DNA of 50,686 bases from HGM11368 sp051883415 (GTDB lineage Bacteria; Bacillota; Clostridia; Christensenellales; UBA3700): the NCBI GenBank assembly GCA_051883415.1, contig JBJETR010000027.1:1-50686 (forward strand). The letters run 5' to 3'. Positions 1 through 9,661 of the stretch are shown piece by piece. Within the stretch, counting starts at the first letter, position 1. Every line of letters begins with the position of its first letter. The translations under genes and the position numbers were made by a program. The notes under the pieces were generated by a model. It saw nothing but the letters and a program-made list of their open reading frames with translations, did no database searches and was not told the DNA's origin.

Positions 1-1388
1 AGAGATTTATCGACGAGGACCTCAACAAGTATTCCAACCTCACCACGGGCAAGGTTTATTGGAACGTTCTCAACAAGGAGCGTAGAGGCGAATACCTCGG
101 CTCTACCGTGCAAGTTATCCCACACGTAACCAACGAAATCAAAGAATTCGTATATAGAGTAGGCAAAAAGACCGACGCCGACGTGGTTATCACCGAGATT
201 GGCGGCACTATCGGCGATATCGAATCGCAACCTTTCTTGGAAGCGGTAAGACAAATATCGCTTGAGGTAGGCAGAGAAAATTCGCTCTTCATACACGTCA
301 CTCTCGTGCCTTACATCAAGGGCTCGGACGAGCACAAGTCCAAGCCAACCCAACACTCCGTCAAAGAGTTGCAGGGCATGGGTATCAACCCCGACATCAT
401 CGTTCTTAGAGCCGACGAGGAGTTGGAAAAGGAAATTTTCAACAAAATCGCACTCTTTTGCAACGTAACTCCCGATTGTGTAATCGAAAATCTTACCTTA
501 CCTAACTTGTACGAAGCACCTCTTATGTTGGAGAAGTCGGGCTTTTCGCAAGTTGTATGCAGAAGACTAAGACTCGAAACCCCCGAGCCTAACTTGGGCG
601 AGTGGGAAGAGATGATAGACAAAATCAAAAATAGAAATATCGGCGTCACTATTGCGCTGGTGGGTAAATACGTCAAACTACACGATGCGTATCTTTCGGT
701 GGCTGAGGCTTTGCGACACGCAGGCTACGACTACGGTGCTAAGGTCAACGTCAAGTGGGTAGATTCGGAATTTATCACCGAGTCCAACGTAGCGCAAGAG
801 TTGGGCGACGTAGACGGCGTAATCGTTCCCGGCGGCTTTGGCGACAGGGGCATAGAGGGAATGATAACTGCCGTCAGATATGCAAGACAAAACGGCATGC
901 CTCTATTCGGTATATGCCTCGGCATGCAAATCGCAGTCATCGAATACGCTCGCAACGTGTTGGGTATAACCGATGCCAATTCGGGCGAGTTTGACGAATT
1001 GTGCAAGAATAAGGTCATCGACTTTATGCCGGGACAAAGCGACGACATAGACAAGGGCGGAACGCTACGCCTTGGCAGTTATCCTTGTAATATCAAGGAC
1101 GGCACTACGATGAAGAGATGCTACGGGCAAGACGTAATCAACGAACGTCATCGTCATCGTTACGAGTTCAACAACGAATATAGACAAGCATTCCAAGATG
1201 GCGGACTCACCCTTTCGGGATTGTCGCCCGACGGTAGATTGGTCGAGACGGTCGAACTTACCGACAGACCTTTCTATGTAGGCGTTCAATACCATCCCGA
1301 GTTTAAGAGTAGACCTAATCATCCGCATCCTCTGTTCAAGGGCTTTATTAAAGCGTCGATAGACTTCGGATCGGAGGCAAAGAGATGA
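1..1388 (+). CDS. pyrG: CTP synthase, 5' end outside window
   Basis: Makes CTP from UTP, ATP and glutamine, the last step of pyrimidine nucleotide synthesis in the cytoplasm. The reading frame is open from base 3 and enters the window inside the N-terminal synthetase domain (RFIDEDLNKYSNLTTGKVYW is readable), so roughly the first 70 residues of a ~535-residue protein are missing. About 461 residues are present. The C-terminal class I glutamine amidotransferase domain shows GGFGDRG, the nucleophile motif FGICLGMQ near base 910, and the closing QYHPEFKSRP with the catalytic His and Glu. The stop overlaps the purF start by ATGA, so the two are translationally coupled. It is the first visible gene of a six-gene operon. 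Certain in identity; only the true start is out of view. Confidence 0.97.
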   Translation, partial: RFIDEDLNKYSNLTTGKVYWNVLNKERRGEYLGSTVQVIPHVTNEIKEFVYRVGKKTDADVVITEIGGTIGDIESQPFLEAVRQISLEVGRENSLFIHVTLVPYIKGSDEHKSKPTQHSVKELQGMGINPDIIVLRADEELEKEIFNKIALFCNVTPDCVIENLTLPNLYEAPLMLEKSGFSQVVCRRLRLETPEPNLGEWEEMIDKIKNRNIGVTIALVGKYVKLHDAYLSVAEALRHAGYDYGAKVNVKWVDSEFITESNVAQELGDVDGVIVPGGFGDRGIEGMITAVRYARQNGMPLFGICLGMQIAVIEYARNVLGITDANSGEFDELCKNKVIDFMPGQSDDIDKGGTLRLGSYPCNIKDGTTMKRCYGQDVINERHRHRYEFNNEYRQAFQDGGLTLSGLSPDGRLVETVELTDRPFYVGVQYHPEFKSRPNHPHPLFKGFIKASIDFGSEAKR

Positions 1389-2806
1389 GTTTGCACGAAG
1401 AATGCGGGGTGTTCGGTATAATCTCTCCTAAACGAAAAAACGTGGCTAACGTTGCTTACTACGGGTTGTACGCCCTTCAACATCGAGGACAAGAGAGTGC
1501 GGGTATAGTAGTAGGCGACGACGGCTTATTCTATTCTCACAAGGACGTTGGATTGGTGAGCGAGGTCTTTTCTAAGGACAAGCTCGATATGCTTCCCCAA
1601 GGCACAATGGCTGTCGGACACGTCAGATACGGCACTACGGGAGCTGCCACACGCAACAACTGTCAGCCTATCGAGGTCAATCACCAAAAGGGCAGACTAG
1701 CTATAGCACACAACGGCAATCTCAGCAATGCTTTTGCTTTGCGCAATAGATTGGAACTAGGCGGTGCGATATTCCACACGACTTCCGACACCGAAACGAT
1801 AGCTTATATAGTGACGGGTGCAAGACTTAGAGCAAGCTCGATAGAGCAAGCCGTCAGCCTCGCAATGGACGAGCTCGAAGGTGCCTATTCTCTCGTACTG
1901 ATGTCTGCCACCAAGCTTATTGCGGTGCGAGATCCGCGCGGTTTTAGACCGCTATGCTTTGGCAAGACGGCTGACGGAAGTTGGGTAGTTGCTTCGGAGA
2001 GTTGCGCATTGGGTGCAGTGGGTGCGGAATTCGTCAGGGACGTAGCACCTGGAGAAATGTTGGTGTTTTGTGACGGCGAAGTCAAATCTTATACCGAGCA
2101 TTGCAATACCAAGCCACGTAAAACGTGTATATTCGAACATATTTATTTTGCTCGTCCCGATTCCGTCATAGACGGCGTATCGGTGCAACAAGCAAGAATT
2201 AGGGCGGGAGCAATCCTTGCCGAGCGTTATCCCGTCGAGGCAGACGTGGTGATAGGAGTGCCCGATTCGGGACTTGACGCCGCACTTGGATATTCGATGC
2301 AATCGGGCATACCTTACGGCATAGGGCTTATCAAAAACAAATATATCGGTAGAACTTTTATATCTCCCTCCAAGGCAGATAGACTAGACAAGGTGCGTAT
2401 CAAATTGTCACCCGTCAAACAAGCTGTCGAGGGCAAGAGAGTGGTGCTGATAGACGACTCTATCGTGCGTGGCACTACCAGCAAAAGAATAGCGGAATTG
2501 TTGTGGGAAGCCGGTGCAAAAGAAATACACATGCGTATATCGGCGCCGCCGTTTTTGTATCCTTGCTATTACGGCACGGATATCGACTCGCAACAACACC
2601 TCATTGCATGCAAGCACTCCGTGCAAGAGATAGCCGAAATGATAGGCGTGACTTCTCTTGGATATCTTCCGATACAAGACTTGGCTTGCCTTGTCGGTAG
2701 CAATGAGTATTGTTCGGCTTGTTTTGACGGCAAATACGCAACGACGGTGCCCGACGAAGGAGACAAAAACCGTTTTGAGCAAAAATTGTCGGAGAAAAAA
2801 CTTTAA
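1385..2806 (+). CDS. purF: Amidophosphoribosyltransferase (4Fe-4S type)
   Basis: Catalyses the first committed step of purine synthesis, PRPP plus glutamine to phosphoribosylamine. It is 473 residues. The N-terminus carries a six-residue propeptide followed by Cys7 of CGVFGI, the Ntn nucleophile exposed by autoprocessing. The PRPP-binding motif VVLIDDSIVRGTTS is at residues 353-366. Cys248, Cys394, Cys443 and Cys446 sit where the Bacillus subtilis enzyme binds its 4Fe-4S cluster, so this is the oxygen-sensitive iron-sulfur type. It starts inside the pyrG stop (ATGA) and is followed after 29 bases by carA. It is away from any other pur gene in this window, which is unusual. Identity is secure. 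Confidence 0.97.
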   Translation: MSLHEECGVFGIISPKRKNVANVAYYGLYALQHRGQESAGIVVGDDGLFYSHKDVGLVSEVFSKDKLDMLPQGTMAVGHVRYGTTGAATRNNCQPIEVNHQKGRLAIAHNGNLSNAFALRNRLELGGAIFHTTSDTETIAYIVTGARLRASSIEQAVSLAMDELEGAYSLVLMSATKLIAVRDPRGFRPLCFGKTADGSWVVASESCALGAVGAEFVRDVAPGEMLVFCDGEVKSYTEHCNTKPRKTCIFEHIYFARPDSVIDGVSVQQARIRAGAILAERYPVEADVVIGVPDSGLDAALGYSMQSGIPYGIGLIKNKYIGRTFISPSKADRLDKVRIKLSPVKQAVEGKRVVLIDDSIVRGTTSKRIAELLWEAGAKEIHMRISAPPFLYPCYYGTDIDSQQHLIACKHSVQEIAEMIGVTSLGYLPIQDLACLVGSNEYCSACFDGKYATTVPDEGDKNRFEQKLSEKKL

Positions 2807-2835
2807 AAAATCAACCAATTGCAAACGAGGAATAT

Positions 2836-3924
2836 ATGCAACCATTTGACAAACAACTAATTATCGAGGACGGCAGTAGATATTTTGGCTATTCCTTTGG
2901 CAAGGACGGCGACGTGGTGAGCGAATTGGTTTTCAACACCTCTATGGTTGGATATCAAGAGATTATATCCGATCCGTCGTACACCTACCAAACGGTAGTT
3001 ATGAGTTATCCTCTCATAGGCAACTACGGTATCAACGAGGACGACTTCGAGACGGCTACGCCGACAATCAGCGGACTAGTGGTGAGAGATTACAACGATT
3101 TACCCTCCAACTTTAGGAGTTGCAAGACGCTGGGACAAACAATGCGGGAGTACGGTATCGTCGGTATATACGGAGTTGATACAAGAAGGATAGTACGTTC
3201 TATCCGTGACCTCGGCAGTAGGCGTTGTCTTATCACTTCGGCGGATACGAGCGTAGAAGAAGGTCTTGAGATTATACGCAATACACCTGTCGCTACCGAT
3301 GCGGTTGCCAAGGTCAGTCGCACGCAAGAGCAGAGATATGCTGTAGGCGGCGACTTGCATATAGTGGCAATAGATTGTGGTATCAAACAAAATATCATCA
3401 GGTCGTTCAACGCTAGGGGAATAGACGTGACGGTGGTACCTTGGAACACTACGGCAAGCCGTATCCAAGAGCTCAAACCCGACGGAGTTTTTATCTCCAA
3501 CGGTCCGGGTGATCCCACCGACGTCAAAGCGACGATATCGACTGTCAAGAGTCTTATCGGCAAATATCCTATATTCGGCATTTGCCTCGGACATCAAATA
3601 CTTGCGCTTGCCTACGGTGGCAAGACGTATAAACTAAAATTCGGACATCGCGGTGGCAATCATCCCGTCAAAAATCTTGTCACCGAGCATATCGAAATCA
3701 CTTCCCAGAACCACTCGTATGCGGTTGATAGGGATAGTTTACAGGGCCCGGGGTTAGAAGTTACCCACGTCAACTTGCTCGACGGCACGGTTGAGGGTAT
3801 GCGTAACTTGCGCGACAAGGTATTCAGCGTGCAATATCACCCCGAGAGTGCCCCCGGACCAAACGACAGCGGCTATCTATTCGACGGATTCATAGCCATC
3901 GTCAAGGAGAACAAAAATGCCTAA
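2836..3924 (+). CDS. carA: Carbamoyl-phosphate synthase, small (glutaminase) subunit
   Basis: Hydrolyses glutamine and channels ammonia to CarB for carbamoyl phosphate, which feeds pyrimidine and arginine synthesis. It is 362 residues, the normal length. The N-terminal CarA domain is followed by a class I glutamine amidotransferase domain with SNGPGDP (221-227), the nucleophile Cys250 in FGICLGHQ, and the His335/Glu337 pair in QYHPESAPG. The start ATG is preceded by an AACGAGG ribosome site. The 3' end overlaps carB by 8 bases, so the subunits are probably made in coupled amounts. It is the third glutamine amidotransferase in a row in this operon. Confidence 0.97.
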   Translation: MQPFDKQLIIEDGSRYFGYSFGKDGDVVSELVFNTSMVGYQEIISDPSYTYQTVVMSYPLIGNYGINEDDFETATPTISGLVVRDYNDLPSNFRSCKTLGQTMREYGIVGIYGVDTRRIVRSIRDLGSRRCLITSADTSVEEGLEIIRNTPVATDAVAKVSRTQEQRYAVGGDLHIVAIDCGIKQNIIRSFNARGIDVTVVPWNTTASRIQELKPDGVFISNGPGDPTDVKATISTVKSLIGKYPIFGICLGHQILALAYGGKTYKLKFGHRGGNHPVKNLVTEHIEITSQNHSYAVDRDSLQGPGLEVTHVNLLDGTVEGMRNLRDKVFSVQYHPESAPGPNDSGYLFDGFIAIVKENKNA

Positions 3925-6900
3925 AAGAAGCGATATCAAAAAGATTCTCGTGATAGGAAGCGGACCTATCGTCATAGGTCAAGCGGCGGAATTCGACTAT
4001 GCAGGCACGCAAGCTTGCCTTGCTCTCAAAGAAGAGGGATATGAGGTAATACTTTGCAACAGCAATCCCGCAACCATTATGACCGACACGTCTATTGCCG
4101 ACAAGGTGTATATGGAACCGCTTACGCTTGAGTATATTGCCAAAATCGTCCGTTACGAAAGACCTGACGCTATTCTCCCCGGTATCGGCGGACAAACGGG
4201 ACTCAACCTCGCAATGCAACTGCAAAAGAAGGGTGTGCTTGCCGAATGTCGTTGCAAACTACTAGGCACGGCGAGCGAAAGCATAGAGAGAGCAGAGGAC
4301 AGAGAACTTTTTAAGGAGCTGTGCACTCAACTCGGCGAGCCCGTCTTGCCGTCGGAGATTGCTTGCGATATAGAGCAAGGACTGAGAATCGCAGATGAGA
4401 TAGGCTATCCCGTAGTGCTTAGACCTGCATTCACTCTGGGTGGAACGGGTGGAGGCTTTGCCGACACCCCTCAAGAGTGCGAGGCAATACTCAAAAACGC
4501 TTTGGCTCTGTCCCCCGTCGGACAAGTGCTTGTAGAAAAGAGCATCAAGGGTTTCAAAGAGATAGAATACGAGGTCATAAGGGATAGCAACGATACGGCA
4601 ATCACCGTCTGCAATATGGAAAACCTCGATCCCGTGGGCATTCATACGGGCGACAGTATAGTCGTATGTCCGTCTCAGACGCTCACCAACAAAGAGTATC
4701 AAATGCTCAGAGACAGTGCATTGAAAATTATTAGAGAGCTCAAGATAGAGGGTGGTTGTAACGTGCAGTTTGCGCTCGATCCCGACTCCTTCCAATATTA
4801 TCTAATCGAGGTCAATCCGAGAGTATCTCGTTCGTCGGCATTGGCGAGCAAGGCAAGCGGATATCCTATAGCAAGGGTATCGGCGAAGATTGCCGTGGGT
4901 ATGCGCCTCGAAGAAATCGCACTTGCCAACACTTGTGCCGCGTTCGAGCCCGCGCTCGACTACGTGGTTACCAAGATGCCTCGTTTTCCTTTCGACAAAT
5001 TTACCGATGCCAACAACACTCTCGGTACGCAAATGAAAGCTACGGGTGAAACGATGAGCGTAGGCAGAACCTTCGAGGAAAGTTTGCTCAAAGGAATAAG
5101 GTCTTTAGAGATAGGACTATATCATATTGCCAAGTCGAGTATGGAATGTATCGACACGGAGCAATTGCTCGGTTATATTGCCAAAGGCACCGACGATAGA
5201 ATTTACGCAATTGCGGAGCTGCTTAGAAGGAGCGTAACGGTAGAAAAAATTGCCGAAATTACCAAGATTGACAGGTTTTTCCTCAATGCAATCAATTCTA
5301 TCGTGGCTATGGAGAGAGAGCTTGTAGACAAGCCTTTCGATATCTCTACGTTATATAGTGCCAAGAAGTTTGGATTTTCCGATATCGAAATAGCGAGATT
5401 GTGGAAGATAGACGAACGTCAAGTTTTCGAAATGCGTAGGCAAAACGCCATTCTTCCCGTCTACAAAATGATAGATACTTGTTCGTCGGAATTCAAGAGC
5501 TACGTGCCTTACTTCTATTCTACCTACGAACAAGAAAACGAATCCATCGTGTCCGACCGCAAGAAGATAATCGTGCTGGGTAGCGGACCTATCCGTATAG
5601 GACAGGGCGTAGAGTTCGATTATTCCACCGTCCACGCCGTCAAGACTATCAAACAATACGGTTACGAGGCGATAGTAATCAACAACAATCCCGAAACGGT
5701 ATCCACCGACTACACCACGGCTGACAAACTTTACTTCGAGCCGTTGTGCGTAGAGGACGTGCTCAATATCGTAGCAATGGAACAACCTTTCGGCGTCATC
5801 GCCACGCTGGGTGGACAGACGGCAATAAACCTTGCCGCACCGTTGCAAAACAGAGGCGTCAAAATTATAGGCACCGATTGCGAGGCGATAGATAGGGCGG
5901 AGAATAGAGATAGCTTTGAGAAGCTGCTAAAGCAACTCGATATTCCGCAACCAAAGGGTACTGCGGTGACCAACGTTGAGGCGGGCGTCAAAGCGGCAAG
6001 AGAGATAGGTTATCCCGTACTAGTAAGACCAAGCTTCGTGTTAGGCGGTAGAGCTATGCAAATCGTTGCCAAAGAAGAGGCGCTACGCAACTACCTCAAG
6101 ACGGCGGTAGAAATAGACGAAGACAAGCCTGTTTTGGTGGACAAGTATATCAGGGGCAAAGAGGTAGAAGTCGACGCCGTGTGCGACGGACAAGACGTCT
6201 TCGTTCCGGGTATAATGGAACTCGTCGAGAGGACGGGCGTGCACTCGGGCGACAGTATCAGCGTTTATCCTACATTTAGCATATCCGACAAGGTCAAAGA
6301 GACCATCATAGATTACACCGTTCGTCTTGGCAAAGGCATAGGCATCGTGGGACTTTTCAACATACAGTTTATCGTAGACGACAAGGACGACGTATATATT
6401 ATCGAAGTCAATCCTCGTTCTTCGCGTACGGTACCGTTTTTGTCCAAGGCTACAAGCTATGCCTTAGCGGATATAGCCACCTTGGCAATCTTAGGCAAGT
6501 CGCTCAAAGAACAAGGTATAGATACGGTATATCCGAGTGAGAAAAAACGTTGGTACGTCAAAGCGCCTGCCTTTTCTTTCTCCAAGCTCAAGGGCATGGA
6601 CTCATATCTTTCCCCCGAGATGAAGTCTACGGGCGAGGCAATAGGCTACGACGACAAGTTGCATAGAGCTATGTACAAAGCCTTGGTCGCTTCGGGCGTG
6701 CATATGCAAAACTACGGCACGGTGCTCGTTACGCTCGCCGATGAGGACAAAGAAGAAGCCTTGCCACTCGTTGCAAGATTTTACAAAATGGGCTTCAATA
6801 TCGAAGCTACGGTGGGCACGGCAAACTTCCTCAAAGAACACGGCATTCGCACGAGGATAAGAAGAAAGCTCAGCGAAGGCAGTCAAGAAATTCTCGATTC

Positions 6901-7096
6901 TATCAGGGCAGGCTACGTCAGTTACGTCATCAATACGAGGGCAGTCATGTCGGGCGTACACTACGAGGACGGTGCCGCAATTCGCCGTTGCGCTATAGAG
7001 AACAATATCACGACGCTATCGTCGCTCGACACGGTCAAAGTTTTGCTCGACGTGTTGGAAGAGACGACGATGGGCATATCGACCATAGACGCCTAG
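3917..7096 (+). CDS. carB: Carbamoyl-phosphate synthase, large subunit
   Basis: Makes carbamoyl phosphate from bicarbonate, ammonia and two ATP, as the partner of CarA. It is 1059 residues with the expected internal duplication: two ATP-grasp halves, each opening with a matching motif (VIGSGPIVIGQAAEFDYAG near residue 13 and VLGSGPIRIGQGVEFDYS near residue 553) and each with an EVNPR metal-binding motif. The C-terminal MGS-like regulatory domain (about residues 930-1059) ends normally. It overlaps carA by 8 bases. A 42-base gap holding the perfect palindrome CCGCACGTGCGG (7112-7123) separates it from dapF. No truncation or frameshift is seen. Confidence 0.98.
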   Translation: MPKRSDIKKILVIGSGPIVIGQAAEFDYAGTQACLALKEEGYEVILCNSNPATIMTDTSIADKVYMEPLTLEYIAKIVRYERPDAILPGIGGQTGLNLAMQLQKKGVLAECRCKLLGTASESIERAEDRELFKELCTQLGEPVLPSEIACDIEQGLRIADEIGYPVVLRPAFTLGGTGGGFADTPQECEAILKNALALSPVGQVLVEKSIKGFKEIEYEVIRDSNDTAITVCNMENLDPVGIHTGDSIVVCPSQTLTNKEYQMLRDSALKIIRELKIEGGCNVQFALDPDSFQYYLIEVNPRVSRSSALASKASGYPIARVSAKIAVGMRLEEIALANTCAAFEPALDYVVTKMPRFPFDKFTDANNTLGTQMKATGETMSVGRTFEESLLKGIRSLEIGLYHIAKSSMECIDTEQLLGYIAKGTDDRIYAIAELLRRSVTVEKIAEITKIDRFFLNAINSIVAMERELVDKPFDISTLYSAKKFGFSDIEIARLWKIDERQVFEMRRQNAILPVYKMIDTCSSEFKSYVPYFYSTYEQENESIVSDRKKIIVLGSGPIRIGQGVEFDYSTVHAVKTIKQYGYEAIVINNNPETVSTDYTTADKLYFEPLCVEDVLNIVAMEQPFGVIATLGGQTAINLAAPLQNRGVKIIGTDCEAIDRAENRDSFEKLLKQLDIPQPKGTAVTNVEAGVKAAREIGYPVLVRPSFVLGGRAMQIVAKEEALRNYLKTAVEIDEDKPVLVDKYIRGKEVEVDAVCDGQDVFVPGIMELVERTGVHSGDSISVYPTFSISDKVKETIIDYTVRLGKGIGIVGLFNIQFIVDDKDDVYIIEVNPRSSRTVPFLSKATSYALADIATLAILGKSLKEQGIDTVYPSEKKRWYVKAPAFSFSKLKGMDSYLSPEMKSTGEAIGYDDKLHRAMYKALVASGVHMQNYGTVLVTLADEDKEEALPLVARFYKMGFNIEATVGTANFLKEHGIRTRIRRKLSEGSQEILDSIRAGYVSYVINTRAVMSGVHYEDGAAIRRCAIENNITTLSSLDTVKVLLDVLEETTMGISTIDA

Positions 7097-7138
7097 GGCG
7101 CGGTCGCACTACCGCACGTGCGGAATAAGGAGGTAAAT

Positions 7139-7927
7139 ATGCACTTTACAAAAATGCACGGACTTGGCAACGATTATCTTTACGTATTCGGACAAGTTCC
7201 CGAGGATATACAAGAGCTGTCTATCAAATTGTCCGATAGACACTTTGGTGCAGGCTCGGACGGAATGATTTACATATCGCCGTCGGAGATTGCCGATTTT
7301 AAGATGCGTATTTTCAATGCCGACGGCAGCGAAGCCAAGATGTGTGGCAACGGCATCAGATGCGTGGGAAAATACGTTTACGACAAAGGTTACACCGACA
7401 AAAAGAGCCTAAAAATCGAGACTTTGTCGGGCATAAGGACACTCGATTTGACGGTGGAAAACGGCAAGGTCGTCAGCGTATCGGTGGATATGGGCAAGGC
7501 AATTTGCAACGAAGATATCACACTTGCACCGCTTGGTAGAGATATCGCCTTTACGCCCGTATCGGTAGGCAATCCGCACGCCGTAACTTTCGTTGACGAC
7601 GTAGAAATCCAACCTGTAGATAAGATAGGTCCTATCGTAGAAAAAGATTCAACTTTTGTAGGCGGAGTCAATGTCGAGTTCGTCCAAAAGTTGTCCTACG
7701 ACCACTTGCGTATGCGCGTTTGGGAGAGGGGCAGCGGTATTACTATGGCTTGCGGAACGGGCGCTTGCGCTAGTACGGCGGCAGCGGTAGCAAAAGGACT
7801 CGTATCAATGGAACAGTGGATTAAAGTTACGCTTGACGGCGGAGACTTATTCATCAAGATAAACAAAGATTGGAGGGTAGAGATGAAAGGACCTGCCCAA
7901 TTCGTATATGAAGGAGAAACGCTATGA
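7139..7927 (+). CDS. dapF: Diaminopimelate epimerase
   Basis: Interconverts LL- and meso-diaminopimelate for lysine and peptidoglycan synthesis. It is 262 residues. The catalytic cysteine pair is clear: Cys69 in the context NADGSEAKMCGNGIRC and Cys205 in TMACGTGACAS. I chose the ATG at 7139, because AAGGAGGT at 7127-7134 is spaced ideally for it and the homologous N-terminus MHFTKMHGLGND begins there; an upstream GTG at 7118 would place the ribosome site inside the gene. It overlaps dapL by ATGA, so the two DAP-pathway enzymes are translationally coupled, which fits the substrate link: DapL makes LL-DAP and DapF converts it. Confidence 0.96.
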   Translation: MHFTKMHGLGNDYLYVFGQVPEDIQELSIKLSDRHFGAGSDGMIYISPSEIADFKMRIFNADGSEAKMCGNGIRCVGKYVYDKGYTDKKSLKIETLSGIRTLDLTVENGKVVSVSVDMGKAICNEDITLAPLGRDIAFTPVSVGNPHAVTFVDDVEIQPVDKIGPIVEKDSTFVGGVNVEFVQKLSYDHLRMRVWERGSGITMACGTGACASTAAAVAKGLVSMEQWIKVTLDGGDLFIKINKDWRVEMKGPAQFVYEGETL

Positions 7928-9117
7928 CTAAACCAAACATGAACTATGCCAACCTCAAAGACTCTTATCTATTCTTTCGCATTGCGCAAAAGACCAAAGC
8001 CTATCTTGCCGAGCACCCCGACCAAACCTTGCTTAGACTTGGCATAGGCGACGTGTCGCTTCCTCTATGCGATGAAGTTATCAAGGCTCTTCATCAAGGC
8101 GTGGACGACCAAGCGCATAAGGAGACTTTCCACGGATATATGCCCGAGGTAGGCGCTCCGCAGTTGAGAGAAACGATAGCGACGTATTATGGCAGTAGGG
8201 GGGTGCACGTAGAAGCCGATGAAGTGTTTGTTTCTAGTGGTGCAAGCGACGAATTGGGAGATATCCTCGACCTTTTCGATAGAGATAGCACGGCGCTAAT
8301 TATAGAGCCTGCTTATCCCGCTTACGTAGACGCCAATATTATGGCGGGTAGAAAGATAGTGCACTTGTCCTCGGGGCAAGACGACGGATTTTTGCCTTTG
8401 CCCGATATGTCTGTCAAAGCCGATATTTGCTATATATGCTCGCCCAACAATCCGACGGGAGCGGTGTATAACAAGGAGCAACTCAAGCAGTGGGTAGACT
8501 ATGCCAATGCCAACGATGCAATCATACTCTTCGATGCGGCGTACGAGGCTTTTATAGAGGACGAAACCTTGCCTCACAGTATTTTTGAGATAGAAGGAGC
8601 AAGGACTTGCGCAATAGAGATATGTTCATTGTCCAAGACGGCGGGCTTTACGGGTACCAGACTCGGCTACACCGTGATACCTAAGCAACTAGAGCGGTGC
8701 GGACTCAACTTCAACGCAATGTGGGTACGCAACCGCACCACCAAGACCAACGGCGTATCCTACGTCATTCAGAGAGGCGGACTTGGGGTATTTACGCCGG
8801 AGGGACAAAAGCAAATCAAAGCCAATATAGATATCTACAAAAACAATGCCAAGTGTATCATGCAAGCCTTGGATAAGGTTGGAGTGTGGTATACGGGAGG
8901 TAAAAATGCGCCTTATATATGGCTAAAGTGCCCTAATGGCATGGGAAGCTGGGAATTCTTCGACTTTCTTCTCAATGAAGCTCAAATCGTCGGCACTCCG
9001 GGCGAAGGCTTCGGCAAGTGCGGCGAAGGTTATTTTAGATTTTCCACCTTTGGCAGTGTAGAAGCTACTCGCGAGGCAGCGGATAGACTAGTACGACTAT
9101 TGTCCGACAACAACTAA
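7924..9117 (+). CDS. dapL: LL-diaminopimelate aminotransferase
   Basis: A PLP-dependent fold type I aminotransferase that converts tetrahydrodipicolinate directly to LL-diaminopimelate, bypassing the acylated intermediates of the DapD/E routes. It is 397 residues. Visible signatures are SPNNPTGAVY (173-182), FDAAYEAF (203-210) and the PLP lysine Lys238 in SLSKTAGFTGTRLGY, together with the DapL-typical N-terminus ending in RLGIGDVSLPL. It is the last gene of the biosynthetic operon and is followed by a strong terminator. The assignment over a generic class I aminotransferase is supported by its coupling to dapF. Confidence 0.93.
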   Translation: MTKPNMNYANLKDSYLFFRIAQKTKAYLAEHPDQTLLRLGIGDVSLPLCDEVIKALHQGVDDQAHKETFHGYMPEVGAPQLRETIATYYGSRGVHVEADEVFVSSGASDELGDILDLFDRDSTALIIEPAYPAYVDANIMAGRKIVHLSSGQDDGFLPLPDMSVKADICYICSPNNPTGAVYNKEQLKQWVDYANANDAIILFDAAYEAFIEDETLPHSIFEIEGARTCAIEICSLSKTAGFTGTRLGYTVIPKQLERCGLNFNAMWVRNRTTKTNGVSYVIQRGGLGVFTPEGQKQIKANIDIYKNNAKCIMQALDKVGVWYTGGKNAPYIWLKCPNGMGSWEFFDFLLNEAQIVGTPGEGFGKCGEGYFRFSTFGSVEATREAADRLVRLLSDNN

Positions 9118-9141
9118 AATCTCGATACGTATCGACTTTTT

Positions 9142-9174
9142 CGTCTACAAAGTGTTTTTGTAGACGATTTTTTT
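9142..9174 (+). terminator. Rho-independent terminator of the pyrG-dapL operon
   Basis: A 10-bp perfect stem (CGTCTACAAA with TTTGTAGACG), a 5-base loop and a run of seven T. It sits 25 bases after the dapL stop. A short palindrome, CGATACGTATCG, precedes it at 9123-9134. Confidence 0.9.
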
Positions 9175-9184
9175 GTATAGTTTA

Positions 9185-9212
9185 TTGACATTATAATTAC
9201 TAATGTTATAAT
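9185..9212 (+). promoter_or_regulatory. Promoter for the membrane protein/LURP-one unit
   Basis: Consensus TTGACA (9185-9190), 16-base spacer and TATAAT (9207-9212) with an extended TG element just before the -10. It lies right after the dapL terminator, so the next three genes form a separate transcription unit. Confidence 0.8.
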
Positions 9213-9229
9213 AAGTTTGAGGTGAAGAT

Positions 9230-9661
9230 TTGGACCAATCATTATTGCAAGCTCGATTCGGACATATCGGGAAGATATTTTTCAATCTTACGATAGCAAG
9301 TGGCGTATTATCGCTTATTTGTCTATTATCGCCTTTCGTTACCGCACTATATATGCTAATAGTCGGTTTGGTTGTGTTGCTTGCCATTTGTTTTACCTTG
9401 GGACTGATATTCTTAATTGCGCCCGACTTTATATCGGGGCTATTTTCGTCTATGTCAGACGTCACCGAGATTGCAGGTTTTGTCGTCAAGATAGTAGATT
9501 ATTCGCTGCCTATTATGACTATCGTAGCGGTACTAGCCACCGTTATGTTTATTCTGCAGACCAATCGCAAGAAGATGGTTGTCGCCAGCGGAGTTTTGGC
9601 GATAGTAGCGGGAATTACCTGGGCACTCGTAGCAGGCGGAATAGTGGGGATGATGCAATGA
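9230..9661 (+). CDS. Hypothetical small membrane protein (about four TM segments)
   Basis: A 143-residue, very hydrophobic protein with probable membrane spans near residues 15-35, 40-65, 92-110 and 116-138. The hydrophilic loop TNRKKM at 111-116 is the only strongly charged stretch. It begins with TTG at 9230, preceded by GAGGTGAA with good spacing; no closer ATG fits. It overlaps the next gene by ATGA. I recognise no family. The context (promoter of its own, coupled to a second membrane protein and then a LURP-one-like protein) suggests a small envelope-associated unit, but the function is unknown. Confidence 0.72.
   Translation: MDQSLLQARFGHIGKIFFNLTIASGVLSLICLLSPFVTALYMLIVGLVVLLAICFTLGLIFLIAPDFISGLFSSMSDVTEIAGFVVKIVDYSLPIMTIVAVLATVMFILQTNRKKMVVASGVLAIVAGITWALVAGGIVGMMQ

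Noticed and set aside
9319..9657. Upstream extension of the membrane protein at 9658
   Set aside because: The frame is open but lies entirely within the preceding membrane gene and is Cys/Arg/Tyr-rich without homology; the ATG at 9658 is coupled to the upstream stop.
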